Part shown: piece by piece, positions 27,567-35,575 of the stretch
Layout of the letters: the number at the start of each line of letters is the position of its first letter
How positions within the stretch are numbered: position 1 is the stretch's first letter
NCBI GenBank assembly: GCA_024277255.1
Contig: JAJRVQ010000167.1
Location: 30,114-94,113, forward strand
From: Acidobacteriota bacterium
GTDB taxonomy: Bacteria > Acidobacteriota > Thermoanaerobaculia > Multivoradales > SZUA-115
Reading direction: 5' to 3'
DNA: 64,000 bases
Notes under the pieces: model-generated
What the model was told of the DNA's origin: nothing
Seen by the model: only the letters and a program-made list of their open reading frames with translations
The model's database searches: none
Made by a program: the position numbers and the translations under genes

Positions 27567-29408
27567 ATTCTTAGAATCACCGTTCGCTGTGGTGATCTTG
27601 TACGGCAGTTTCCACTGCCCGAGCAGCTGAAGAGCGAGCTGGGATCCGCCGCCGGCTGCGATCTGCGCCTGCCATTCAGCGGAGTCTCGCGCCGGCACGC
27701 CCGCCTCGAACGGACCGATCGAGGAATCTTGCTGACCGATCTTGGCTCCAAGAACGGTCTGGTGCGCGGCCACCAACGCCATGAGAGCCTGCTGTTGACG
27801 CCGGGCTCCGAGCCGGTTGAGATCGGACGGGCATCGCTGTTTCTAGACGAAATCGCCACTTCGGACGGTGAGCTGGGTTTGGTACTGGACTGCGCGCCGG
27901 CCAGCGGGTTGAACATCTCTTCTAGGGAAACAGAAACGGCCAGATACCGTCCGTCCCTCGGATCGGCGACGGCGGCCATCCGCTTGGTGCGCAAGATCGA
28001 GAGCGAGACGTCGTCAACTCAACGAGAGCCACAGCAGATCCTGCAGCAGGCCCTCGCTACGATGGGTGCGGAGTCTCTTTTGATCGCCGGTTACCGGGAG
28101 GGTGAATTGGCGATCACAGCCTGCGCCGGGTGTTGGCTCGCTGAGGACGAGTTGGATCGTCTCGAACGGTTAGTGCTCGACAACCTCGCAGAGCCAAGAC
28201 TACCGCCGAGCGAGCGTCTGGCCGACGGCGGCACTCTCCTGCTCACCGGTTCGAGTACCCATTTCCTGGCCGCACGGCTCAGCGGTGGATCCAAGGCTTC
28301 ACCATCCTGGCGCGCAGAACTCCTCGACTACCTCTTGGAGAAAGTCCAAGAGCCGGTCGATGACGCCGAGAGAACGCACAAAGTGGCAGTAAAGACCACA
28401 CTGTGCCTCCCCGAAGGCACTGTGGTCGGTCCCTCGCCGGCAGCCCAAGCCTTGCTGCAGGATCTGCGCACCGCGGCTTCCAGCCATCTCGATATCCTGC
28501 TGTCCGGAGAAACCGGTACGGGTAAGGAGGTTTTCGCCAGCGCAATTCACCTTTCCAGCCGACCCCGAGGTTCCTACGTGGTGGTCAATTGTTCGGCGAT
28601 CCCGGCCGACTTGCTGGAAGCCGAGTTGTTCGGAGTCGCCCCACGCGCGGCGACTGGCGTCGACTCGAGACCCGGACACTTCGTAGAGGCTGACGGCGGC
28701 ACTCTCGTTCTAGACGAGATCGGAGATCTGGACTCGCGCTTGCAACCCAAATTGCTACGCGCCATTCAAGAGCGCGAAGTGATGCCGATCGGCGGCCGGC
28801 ATCCTCGCCCCGTCGACTTGCGAATCATCGCGGCGACAAACCGGAACCTCTCACAACGGGTCCAGCAAGGGCTCTTCCGCGCCGACCTCTACTACCGGCT
28901 GCGCGGGATTGAGATCAACCTGCCACCGTTGCGCCAGCGGAGAATGGATATTCCTCAACTGACCACCGCCCTCGCCCTCCGCGCCGCCAAGGCCGCGGAG
29001 AAGCGCATCGCCGGATTGAGCCGGCGTGCCTTGGAACAGCTGTGCGCGCACTCATGGCCGGGCAACGTGCGCGAGCTCAAGACCGAGATTGAACGAGCGA
29101 TTCTCGCCTGCCCCAACGGAGCCTTGCTGGATAGTAGCCACTTTTCGTTCTGCGCCGAGCTAGTGACTCCCCTACCCACTGAACCTCGCGACGCCCCCTC
29201 GCTACCCAATGAAAAGGCTGGTGGTCTCACCCGCGCCAAGAGCCCTTTCTCCACCCTCCAGGAGCAAGTCGATCAGCTGAAGATCGAGAGAATCAAAGAG
29301 GCGCTGCGCCTGGCGCGGGGCAACAAATCCGAAGCCGCGAGAAGGTTGGGCTGTACCCGCAACGGCCTGATCGGCATGCTCAAACGGTTGGAGATCGAGG
29401 ATCCATGA
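27567..29408 (+). CDS. FHA - AAA+ - Fis family transcriptional activator, probable ATT start
   Basis: This is a bacterial enhancer-binding-type regulator of about 613 residues. An N-terminal FHA domain covers roughly residues 1-90 (FSGVSRRHARLER, DLGSKNGLVRG). A GAF-like region follows (about 145-260), then the AAA+ domain with Walker A GETGTGKE (around 28506), Walker B LVLDEIGDL and the arginine-finger region. A Fis-type helix-turn-helix closes it (NKSEAARRLGCTRNGL). The sigma54-contact loop, normally GAFTGA, reads RAATGV here. Translation from the first standard codon (TTG 27729) would lose two thirds of the FHA domain, so I use ATT 27567. It is divergent from the kinase at 27391. Confidence 0.8.
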   Translation: MLRITVRCGDLVRQFPLPEQLKSELGSAAGCDLRLPFSGVSRRHARLERTDRGILLTDLGSKNGLVRGHQRHESLLLTPGSEPVEIGRASLFLDEIATSDGELGLVLDCAPASGLNISSRETETARYRPSLGSATAAIRLVRKIESETSSTQREPQQILQQALATMGAESLLIAGYREGELAITACAGCWLAEDELDRLERLVLDNLAEPRLPPSERLADGGTLLLTGSSTHFLAARLSGGSKASPSWRAELLDYLLEKVQEPVDDAERTHKVAVKTTLCLPEGTVVGPSPAAQALLQDLRTAASSHLDILLSGETGTGKEVFASAIHLSSRPRGSYVVVNCSAIPADLLEAELFGVAPRAATGVDSRPGHFVEADGGTLVLDEIGDLDSRLQPKLLRAIQEREVMPIGGRHPRPVDLRIIAATNRNLSQRVQQGLFRADLYYRLRGIEINLPPLRQRRMDIPQLTTALALRAAKAAEKRIAGLSRRALEQLCAHSWPGNVRELKTEIERAILACPNGALLDSSHFSFCAELVTPLPTEPRDAPSLPNEKAGGLTRAKSPFSTLQEQVDQLKIERIKEALRLARGNKSEAARRLGCTRNGLIGMLKRLEIEDP

Positions 29409-29415
29409 GAGGACG

Positions 29416-30747
29416 CTATGAGCCTACACACGAGATCGTGCATAGGTCTGTGAGCCGCCGTTGTTTTCTTCGCTGATGCTGGTGCTTCCCGAAACTAGCG
29501 GAGCTACAGCGGAGCGCATCCATCTCAGGAGGCAGATCTCCCAGGGACAGAGATCCGAGTTGCGAGTCCGGCGTACAGACCAGCACAGAACGACGCAGCA
29601 ACGCCGCATCTAGCTCGCTCGCGCACCGCCTCGCCACCTCACGCAAAGTCACCACTCCCTGGCTCGTCGCCTCTTCCAGCGCATACTTGAGGGCCGTCGC
29701 ATCGTCAGCCCGTAGGGCACCTACAATGAAGCGCAGGATCAACTCCCGGCGCAACGCTTCATCTTTGATGGCTACAAACTCCAGCCAAACTTGATGTTGG
29801 AATTCTTCTCTGGCGGGCCGCTCTAACTCGACCAAGAGTTCCCGAACCACCTCACCCAGAGCGAAGGGGAAGTGCGTATCGATCAACCTGCGCAACAGCT
29901 GCTGATCGATCGAGGCTGTTGTGATCGGTTCTCCGGTGAGGCCGGCGCGCAAGAGCTGGGCAATCTTGGCAGGGTCACTCTCTTCACTAAGGTGTGGCTC
30001 GGGAGTCGGGCGAGGGGGTTCGCCAGCATCCAGGCCTTTCTTGGCCATCCGCAACTCGGGTAGCAGCCTGCGATTGAACCCTTCAGAGGTCAATAGCTGC
30101 CAACTCTCAGCTATCTTGGCGGTCGATAAGAGAAGTTCGAAGGCGTGGAGAGCCTGCGTATCCTCCTTGCGCGCCCGAAGGTCGGCAATGATCATCCCGC
30201 TACGATAGCCTTCGAAGCCAACTGAACTTCCGCGCCGCATCACGATCGGCAGGAAGAGGGTCCGGCGAACGGTAGCCACCGCTGATCCCGGTAGCAACAT
30301 CACCCCGTCCCCATCGCCTTCGATGGTCATTTCCAGCCCTTCGAGCATCTCCACCCCGGCTGGAGTCTTGACCGCGACACTGTACGTAGCCTTGGAAAAG
30401 TGACGAGGTGCCAGGTGGGCGAACGTCTCCCGAGAGACCAAAGAGGCAAGATCACCCAATGTATATGCCTCCCTCTCCACCGGTCGCGGCACCCACGACA
30501 CGAAGATGAACGCACCGTTTGGAGAGCGCGCCCCCCACAAGAAGGTCGAGCGCAGCTTCTCGGCAAGAAAAGGAGCGGTCCTCTCCCGAGGCAGCAGCTC
30601 CCAATCCGCCAGCGTTGTACGCTCGAAGAGATCCCCTACCGCCTGCTCCGAGCTGACCTGAGAACCCTGCGCCAAGGCGTACGAGGAAGCCGCGACCAAT
30701 GCAACAACACAGCCAACTACTCGCCAGGAGCCATGCGACACCATCAT
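29416..30747 (-). CDS. Secreted protein of unknown function
   Basis: This 443-residue protein is not recognised. A signal peptide is visible (about residues 1-27, ending SSYALAQG). The ATG at 30747 is followed directly by a second ATG, either of which may serve. The mature part contains an alpha/beta N-terminal half (FLWGARSPNGAFIFVSWVPRP) and a helical C-terminal half rich in Leu, Arg and Glu, perhaps a helical repeat. The final 30 residues are basic, His-rich and Cys-containing, unlike the rest. It lies eight bases from the convergent regulator gene and six bases downstream of the GH16-like gene, probably in one operon with it. Confidence 0.65.
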   Translation of the reverse strand: MMVSHGSWRVVGCVVALVAASSYALAQGSQVSSEQAVGDLFERTTLADWELLPRERTAPFLAEKLRSTFLWGARSPNGAFIFVSWVPRPVEREAYTLGDLASLVSRETFAHLAPRHFSKATYSVAVKTPAGVEMLEGLEMTIEGDGDGVMLLPGSAVATVRRTLFLPIVMRRGSSVGFEGYRSGMIIADLRARKEDTQALHAFELLLSTAKIAESWQLLTSEGFNRRLLPELRMAKKGLDAGEPPRPTPEPHLSEESDPAKIAQLLRAGLTGEPITTASIDQQLLRRLIDTHFPFALGEVVRELLVELERPAREEFQHQVWLEFVAIKDEALRRELILRFIVGALRADDATALKYALEEATSQGVVTLREVARRCASELDAALLRRSVLVCTPDSQLGSLSLGDLPPEMDALRCSSASFGKHQHQRRKQRRLTDLCTISCVGS

Positions 30748-30753
30748 GTCTCC

Positions 30754-32181
30754 TTACGGGAAGACCTCATCCCATGCATCCATGTTGCCCGACTCGAAAT
30801 CGTCTTCGAAGACGTCCTCGATCAGGTAGACGGTCATCTCCGGCTTGAAGCCGACACCTTCTCTTTGCAGGTAGTAGCGCGCCTTTGGGTACAGCGTTTC
30901 CCAACTCTCTACCGAGAGTTCAATACCGTGGTTGACCAGTGCGCCGGAATGCCAGCTATCGACGAGCGGCGTGATGAGAAAGCTAGCACTGGGGTTGAAC
31001 CCAGATTCGGGAAAGCAGGCGTCGATCGCCTCCGTGCCGTCCGTGAGCGGGCGGTTGCCCCAAGTGATGGTCTGTTCACCCCAGGCCGAGAGGTACGGCG
31101 TGACCTTGAAGGTTTCGTAACAAAAAAGAGGATCCGTCTTGGGTGGAGGATTGCCCGCGGGACATATGGAGGCAGAGACGGCAAGTTGGAAACCGAGGTG
31201 CAAATCAGCGGCAGCCACCACCTGGTTGGAAGGTAGTGTGGATAGATCGAACCTCAGCGCGACGCGAAGCGGGGCGGCCCCAGGGCTGAGGAAGATCGAG
31301 TCGTCGTTGCCATAGCCGAAAAGCCTCTGCTCCGCGTCGCCACCGACCTCGCCACCGTAGTTGGTAGAGGAAAAGCTGCCGCCGCGCAACCCGGCATCGC
31401 GCTGCACCGGCAGGGAGTAGGCCACCTCAGCCATCGCCTTGACCACCGATCCATCGTAGGCAGCAATCACCACCTCGTGGGGGCCGGCAGCCACGTCCAA
31501 CACGCCATCCCCTTGACACCAGCTTTGCGTACACTGCCAGAGGCTGATGTGTGGCCGGAGATTCTCCCATTCGTTGGGCACGTCGACGCCGGTGTAGCTC
31601 CACCCGCTTCCCATCTGGCCACCGCACGGCAGCGTTGGGCAGTGCCCATGGTAGCTCTCGAAGTCGATCTGCGACGGCCCCCAGATGAACTTATGAGTTG
31701 AGAAGGCTCCGGACATGGTGAAGTCGAAGATATTTCGCACCGCGTGTGTGTCGACAAAGTTACAACCGTGGACGACATTCCAGCCTTTGTCATGCGTCGC
31801 GTTGAACGCCTGAGTCAGCTCCATGTCGATCTCGGTGAAATCGTTGCGGTAGGCAAAGAGGGCCAGAACTAGGTCGTCATCCAGATCGTCCAGGTCCTTG
31901 ACTACCGAGAAGCGGTGCTCGCCATGGCGGGCGAAGGCGCGGGCGATGACCTCGGCCTGGCACCAATTCCCGCCGGCATCTTGCGTCATACGCAGATGAA
32001 GACCCTGGCCATCGACCCACACCGCATCCAATGCGTCCGACCAACATCCGTTACCCGGTCCTCCAGCGCCGGCTCGTACGTCCCAGGTCAGTCCTGAGAA
32101 GACGACGCTTCTTCCCGCGGCAACCCCCGGCAACAGGCAAAGACCCAGCAACACCGTGCTCAAGACTCTCATCGGGCTCAC
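30754..32181 (-). CDS. Secreted GH16-like protein with DNRLRE-type domain and C-terminal D-x-F-E motif
   Basis: This is a 475-residue exported protein. It has a signal peptide (RVLSTVLLGLCLLPGVAAG). A lectin-like domain follows with FTEIDMELTQ, matching the GH16 catalytic pattern E-x-D-x-E, so hydrolysis or binding of a beta-glucan or galactan is plausible. The second half (ALRFDLSTLPSNQVVAAADLHL) resembles DNRLRE-type beta domains. The last residues are VFEDDFESGNMDAWDEVFP, a motif shared with the protein at 33873. The GTG start at 32181 overlaps the upstream stop (GTGA); an ATG nine bases further in is also possible. Confidence 0.75.
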   Translation of the reverse strand: MSPMRVLSTVLLGLCLLPGVAAGRSVVFSGLTWDVRAGAGGPGNGCWSDALDAVWVDGQGLHLRMTQDAGGNWCQAEVIARAFARHGEHRFSVVKDLDDLDDDLVLALFAYRNDFTEIDMELTQAFNATHDKGWNVVHGCNFVDTHAVRNIFDFTMSGAFSTHKFIWGPSQIDFESYHGHCPTLPCGGQMGSGWSYTGVDVPNEWENLRPHISLWQCTQSWCQGDGVLDVAAGPHEVVIAAYDGSVVKAMAEVAYSLPVQRDAGLRGGSFSSTNYGGEVGGDAEQRLFGYGNDDSIFLSPGAAPLRVALRFDLSTLPSNQVVAAADLHLGFQLAVSASICPAGNPPPKTDPLFCYETFKVTPYLSAWGEQTITWGNRPLTDGTEAIDACFPESGFNPSASFLITPLVDSWHSGALVNHGIELSVESWETLYPKARYYLQREGVGFKPEMTVYLIEDVFEDDFESGNMDAWDEVFP

Positions 32182-32624
32182 CGTGGCGGAGTCGAGGTGG
32201 TCAAGTAGCGCATGCGATCTGTTTCGGTCACCACGACCTTCTCGTCGCGATCTACCTCCCGGCGCACGGCAACCTTTTCAACGACTTCCACCGGCCGTCG
32301 AACCATCTGCTCCTTGTCAGCGGCGAACACCGGCGATCCATCCTTGAAGAGAAGCTGTCGCGCCGGTCGGATCTCCGCTGGCCGCGCTGGCTTCACTTCC
32401 TTTTCCTTGACCCACACCTCATAGACGGTACGGCCCGGATCCTCTCCATAAGTCAGCGGATTGAAGATCGTTTCCTTCGCCGGCAGTGGCTCGAAGCGGA
32501 TGTCGTCCAGAGTGAGGTGCTGCTGATCCAGCACTTCTTCGATTTTCATCATGCGCTGCGCTTCCAAAGCTGATGAAGAGGCGCACAGTAGGGCAACTAG
32601 GGCGATCCATTTTGAGACTCGCAT
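32178..32624 (-). CDS. Small secreted protein of unknown function
   Basis: This is a 148-residue protein with a signal peptide (MRVSKWIALVALLCASSSALEAQ). I chose the ATG at 32624 because GGAGGAA lies about ten bases upstream and the signal peptide follows at once; a longer frame reaches 32699. The mature chain is highly charged, with Lys/Arg/Glu/Val-rich repeats (EVVEKVAVRREVDRDEKVVV) and Pro-rich stretches. No domain is recognised. It is the first gene of a three-gene minus-strand unit with the GH16-like gene (GTGA overlap) and the unknown secreted protein at 29416. Confidence 0.7.
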   Translation of the reverse strand: MRVSKWIALVALLCASSSALEAQRMMKIEEVLDQQHLTLDDIRFEPLPAKETIFNPLTYGEDPGRTVYEVWVKEKEVKPARPAEIRPARQLLFKDGSPVFAADKEQMVRRPVEVVEKVAVRREVDRDEKVVVTETDRMRYLTTSTPPR

Positions 32625-32946
32625 CGACAGAAATTCCTCCCATGATTCACGACCGGTGCGAGCCGGCCGCTGGTGCTCATTCAACGATTGCCTCCACAAT
32701 GAGCAAGCACCGTGCCATGGGCTTTTCAGCGGTCAGGACCAGCAATCCGCCAAGAGCGTTGACAATGCGTTGTCAAGTCAGTGGGTAACGCCATGCCAAG
32801 AACCTTGGCGCCTCCACCAGACTTGACTCGATGCCCTTACCCACCCATCCGCTGCCAGAGCTGTGACGCGGCGGGCCTCGAAGACCGCAAGAGCGCCGGA
32901 ACTGATGTCCTCTGGGAAAGTTCGTGGGCCGGCTCAGACCCAGCTC
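32625..32946. other. 322-base non-coding gap
   Basis: This gap separates the minus-strand secreted-protein unit (start 32624) from the end of the DNA glycosylase gene (32947). It should carry the promoter for the secreted-protein unit. The only structure I see is the 18-base perfect palindrome at 32759-32776. Short open frames across it have no coding character. Confidence 0.5.
32759..32776. promoter_or_regulatory. 18-base perfect palindrome, possible operator
   Basis: TTGACAA-tgcg-TTGTCAA has seven-base arms around a four-base centre. It lies about 135 bases upstream of the start at 32624, in a gap with no gene. The symmetry is that of a dimeric repressor or activator site. TTGACA also matches a -35 box on either strand, though no matching -10 was found 17 bases on. 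Confidence 0.45.
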
Positions 32947-33861
32947 TTAGTCCTGGCGTGACGGAGCGGCCTTCCTCTCCTCCAGCTCCTCCAGTGTCTT
33001 GGGCCAGTCGCCGCGCATGAGGCGGGAGAGGGCGCGGTCGGCGAGGAGTTTGCCACCGGTTTGGCAGGTCGGGCAGTAGTTGGCTTCGTTCTCGGCGTAG
33101 ATCAGCCGTTGGACGGGGGTCTGGCAGACCGGGCAGGGTTGGCGGTATTTGCCGTGGACGGCCATCTCGGGGCGAAAGGCGGTGACTTTCTCGGGGAAGC
33201 CGGCCCCCACCTGTTGCCGGCTGCGTTCGGTCCACTCTGCGAGCACCGCGCGGGCGGCAGAGTGAAGGCCGCTCAGTTCGGCGTCGCTCATCTTGCCGGT
33301 CTGCTTGAAGGGCGACATCCGAGCCCGGTGCAAGATCTCATCGGAGTAGGCGTTGCCGATACCGCTCAGGATGGTGGGATCGGTGAGCGCCCGTTTGAGG
33401 GTGCGGTTCTCGCGGCGCAAGGCGGTGGCGAAGGCGGCAGGGGCGGCCTCCACGACCTCCAGGCCACCGCGATCGTGGTCGGCGAGACCCTCTCTGCCTG
33501 CGACCAGATGGAGCGACGCGCGCTTCTTCGAGCTGGCCTCGGTGAGCAGAATCGAGCCTCCGGCGAAGTCGAACGCGGCCAGACCGTTCTTGCGCCCCAC
33601 CTTGACCCCGGCCGGGCGCCAGCGTAAGCGGCCGGCGATCATCAGGTGCAAGACCAGAAACAGCTCGCCTTCCAGCTCGAAGACGATCCGTTTGCCGAGC
33701 CGCCGAAAACCGAGCACCCGTTTGCCCGATGCCGCCGAGATGCAAGGACTGACCGAGCGCACTAGAAATGGGCTGGCCAGCCGAATCCGCTCCAGCACTT
33801 CGCCGCCCACGTGGCGCTTGAGCGCTTCGATGTAGACGACGACATCCGGCAGTTCAGGCAC
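32947..33861 (-). CDS. Fpg/Nei-type DNA glycosylase/AP lyase
   Basis: This enzyme removes oxidised bases from DNA and nicks the backbone. It has 304 residues. The protein starts MPELPDVVVYIEALKRHV with catalytic Pro 2 and Glu 3. The conserved middle segment ILSGIGNAYSDEILHRARMSP includes the Gly-Asn-x-Tyr-x-x-Glu helix-two-turn-helix motif. The C-terminal zinc finger is complete: CPVC and CPTC with QTGGKLL after it. About 20 extra residues follow the finger. It could be MutM-like or Nei-like; sequence alone does not decide. Confidence 0.9.
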   Translation of the reverse strand: MPELPDVVVYIEALKRHVGGEVLERIRLASPFLVRSVSPCISAASGKRVLGFRRLGKRIVFELEGELFLVLHLMIAGRLRWRPAGVKVGRKNGLAAFDFAGGSILLTEASSKKRASLHLVAGREGLADHDRGGLEVVEAAPAAFATALRRENRTLKRALTDPTILSGIGNAYSDEILHRARMSPFKQTGKMSDAELSGLHSAARAVLAEWTERSRQQVGAGFPEKVTAFRPEMAVHGKYRQPCPVCQTPVQRLIYAENEANYCPTCQTGGKLLADRALSRLMRGDWPKTLEELEERKAAPSRQD

Positions 33862-33872
33862 TCAGTGCACCC

Positions 33873-35483
33873 TCAGGGAACAGGGATCCAAGGGGTCGTA
33901 GTCCCCAACTCGAAGCCGTCGATGAAGATCGCTTCGGCGCTCTCGTAGGCGCCCAGGCTGGCAGTGCAACTCGGGCGCGGGCGGCCAAGGATGTCTTCGG
34001 GTGAGGTGTTCGCCGGGTCAGCGGCGCCGATTCCCGCGCTGCCGCTAAGCGGCCGACCGTACAGATCGACCAGCCGCGCGAAGACTTGGGCGACGGTGGC
34101 CGAGCCATCGGCGAAAGTACCGCTGGCGCTAACCCAGCGCGGCAGGACGATTCCACTCAGCGTCGGCAGTCCAGGATCGGCCACGATTCGCTCCGCGTCG
34201 TCGGTGAAGTTGATCAGCTCAGCCGGGTCGGTGGGAATTGCCGAACCGCCGTTGAAGTAGAGATTGCGCCGCAGCTGCCAGCTGTTGGTCTCGCCGATCG
34301 GGGTGTCAGAGAAGTCGTTACTGCTGCCAGCGCTCGCCGTCGCCCCGAAGCTGCCGGTCGGGTCGGACCAGATGTTGTTGAAGAAGGAGATGTTCTCGTT
34401 CGGCAGGTTGACGCCCTCGGTGTTGAGCCGCATGGCGTAGGCCAAGGCAGGCAGGTCGCCGACCACGGTGTTGTGGCGAAAGAGGGCGTCACGGCAACCT
34501 TTGACGCCGAACGGAGCCCGCATCGTGCTGGCAGAATCGCCGAGCAGCAGGTTGTTTTCCACCGTCACATCCCGCGCCTCGAAGAAGGGATTCCCGTCTT
34601 CGCCCAAGAGCACGAAATTCGCGCCGCTCGAGCCCTGCCAGTGAAGGAAGACGTTGCGCTGGACAGTGATGCGCCGGCTACCGAGGTTGGTGTCGTCGCC
34701 GCCGTTGGAGTCTTTGATCACGATGAAGCTCGAGGTGTCATTGCCGTTGGTGCGGCCACTGCCCTCGAAGTCGTTGAAGAAGACGTTGTCGCTAACCACG
34801 ACGTCGGTCACGCTGTTGATGTCGATGTGCTCGTCACTGCCCTCCTGGTTGTAGAAGAGGTTACCTTCGACGGTGATCTGGCCGGCGCCGTTGTTGATCT
34901 TCAGCAGGTCGTTGTTCCAGCTGTCGTGGATGACGTTGTCGCGCAGGGTGATACGGCTGACAAACTCGCTGCCGCCCGCCGGCCCGATCAAGTCCTGCAC
35001 CTGGATGACCAACGCCCCGGCCCCGGCGCCGTCATGGGCGATGTCGAACCCTTCGAGGGTGATCCCCTCGCCTTGGAAGACGGTGATCACCGTGCCGTTG
35101 TTGCGCAAGCGGGCTTGATAGGGCAGCTGCGAGCGAATCACCACGCCGGTGGCGAAACGGCGGTCGAGCCGGATGCGGCCGAAGTAGGTGCCTGGGCCAA
35201 CCAGGATCAGGCTGTCGTCGAAGACATTGTTGAGCGCGTGGTCGATGGTAGCCCACGGGCTCCCCACCGAGCCATCGCCGGTGGCGTTGCTACCCGTGAC
35301 CGAGACGAAGAAGGTCGCCGGTCCCTCGCCAAGACTCTCGGCAGAACTCTCGCTGCCCGCCTCGACACTCCCCGCGCACAGCCACGCGGCGACAAGGACC
35401 CCAAGGCTGAGCCTGAGCAAAGAAGTACGCGGTGAATCGAAGGCCGCCGGTCGATATCGATTGATCTGCATGAGCGGTAGCAT
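33873..35483 (-). CDS. Secreted right-handed parallel beta-helix protein
   Basis: This is a 536-residue exported protein with an N-terminal signal (LLRLSLGVLVAAWLCAGSVEAG). FFVSVTGSNATGDGSVGSPWATIDHAL opens the domain, typical of DUF1565/pectate-lyase-like beta-helices. It is followed by many PbH1-type rungs (ITLRDNVIHDSWNNDLL, ITVEGNLFYNQEGS, ITVQRNVFLHWQG). It may be a polysaccharide lyase or an adhesin; no catalytic residues can be assigned. The C-terminus IFIDGFELGTTTPWIPVP matches that of the GH16-like protein. The ATG at 35483 or another four codons on may be used. It lies upstream of the glycosylase gene on the same strand. Confidence 0.82.
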   Translation of the reverse strand: MLPLMQINRYRPAAFDSPRTSLLRLSLGVLVAAWLCAGSVEAGSESSAESLGEGPATFFVSVTGSNATGDGSVGSPWATIDHALNNVFDDSLILVGPGTYFGRIRLDRRFATGVVIRSQLPYQARLRNNGTVITVFQGEGITLEGFDIAHDGAGAGALVIQVQDLIGPAGGSEFVSRITLRDNVIHDSWNNDLLKINNGAGQITVEGNLFYNQEGSDEHIDINSVTDVVVSDNVFFNDFEGSGRTNGNDTSSFIVIKDSNGGDDTNLGSRRITVQRNVFLHWQGSSGANFVLLGEDGNPFFEARDVTVENNLLLGDSASTMRAPFGVKGCRDALFRHNTVVGDLPALAYAMRLNTEGVNLPNENISFFNNIWSDPTGSFGATASAGSSNDFSDTPIGETNSWQLRRNLYFNGGSAIPTDPAELINFTDDAERIVADPGLPTLSGIVLPRWVSASGTFADGSATVAQVFARLVDLYGRPLSGSAGIGAADPANTSPEDILGRPRPSCTASLGAYESAEAIFIDGFELGTTTPWIPVP

Positions 35484-35575
35484 ACCGCTTCACGTCAGCG
35501 GTAAGCTCTAACCTCGGCACCGTGAGTGGGAGGTGCCGGCTCAACTCAGAGCCAAGAAGCCGGGAGGGAAATCCA

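Noticed and set aside
27729..29408. TTG at 27729 as the start of the FHA activator
   Set aside because: It begins inside the FHA domain, at the DLGSKNG strand, and has no ribosome site. The domain continues upstream in the same frame to a good Shine-Dalgarno sequence.
34086..35435. 449-codon plus-strand frame opposite the beta-helix gene
   Set aside because: Val/Asp/Ala-rich shadow; the minus strand has a signal peptide and PbH1 rungs.
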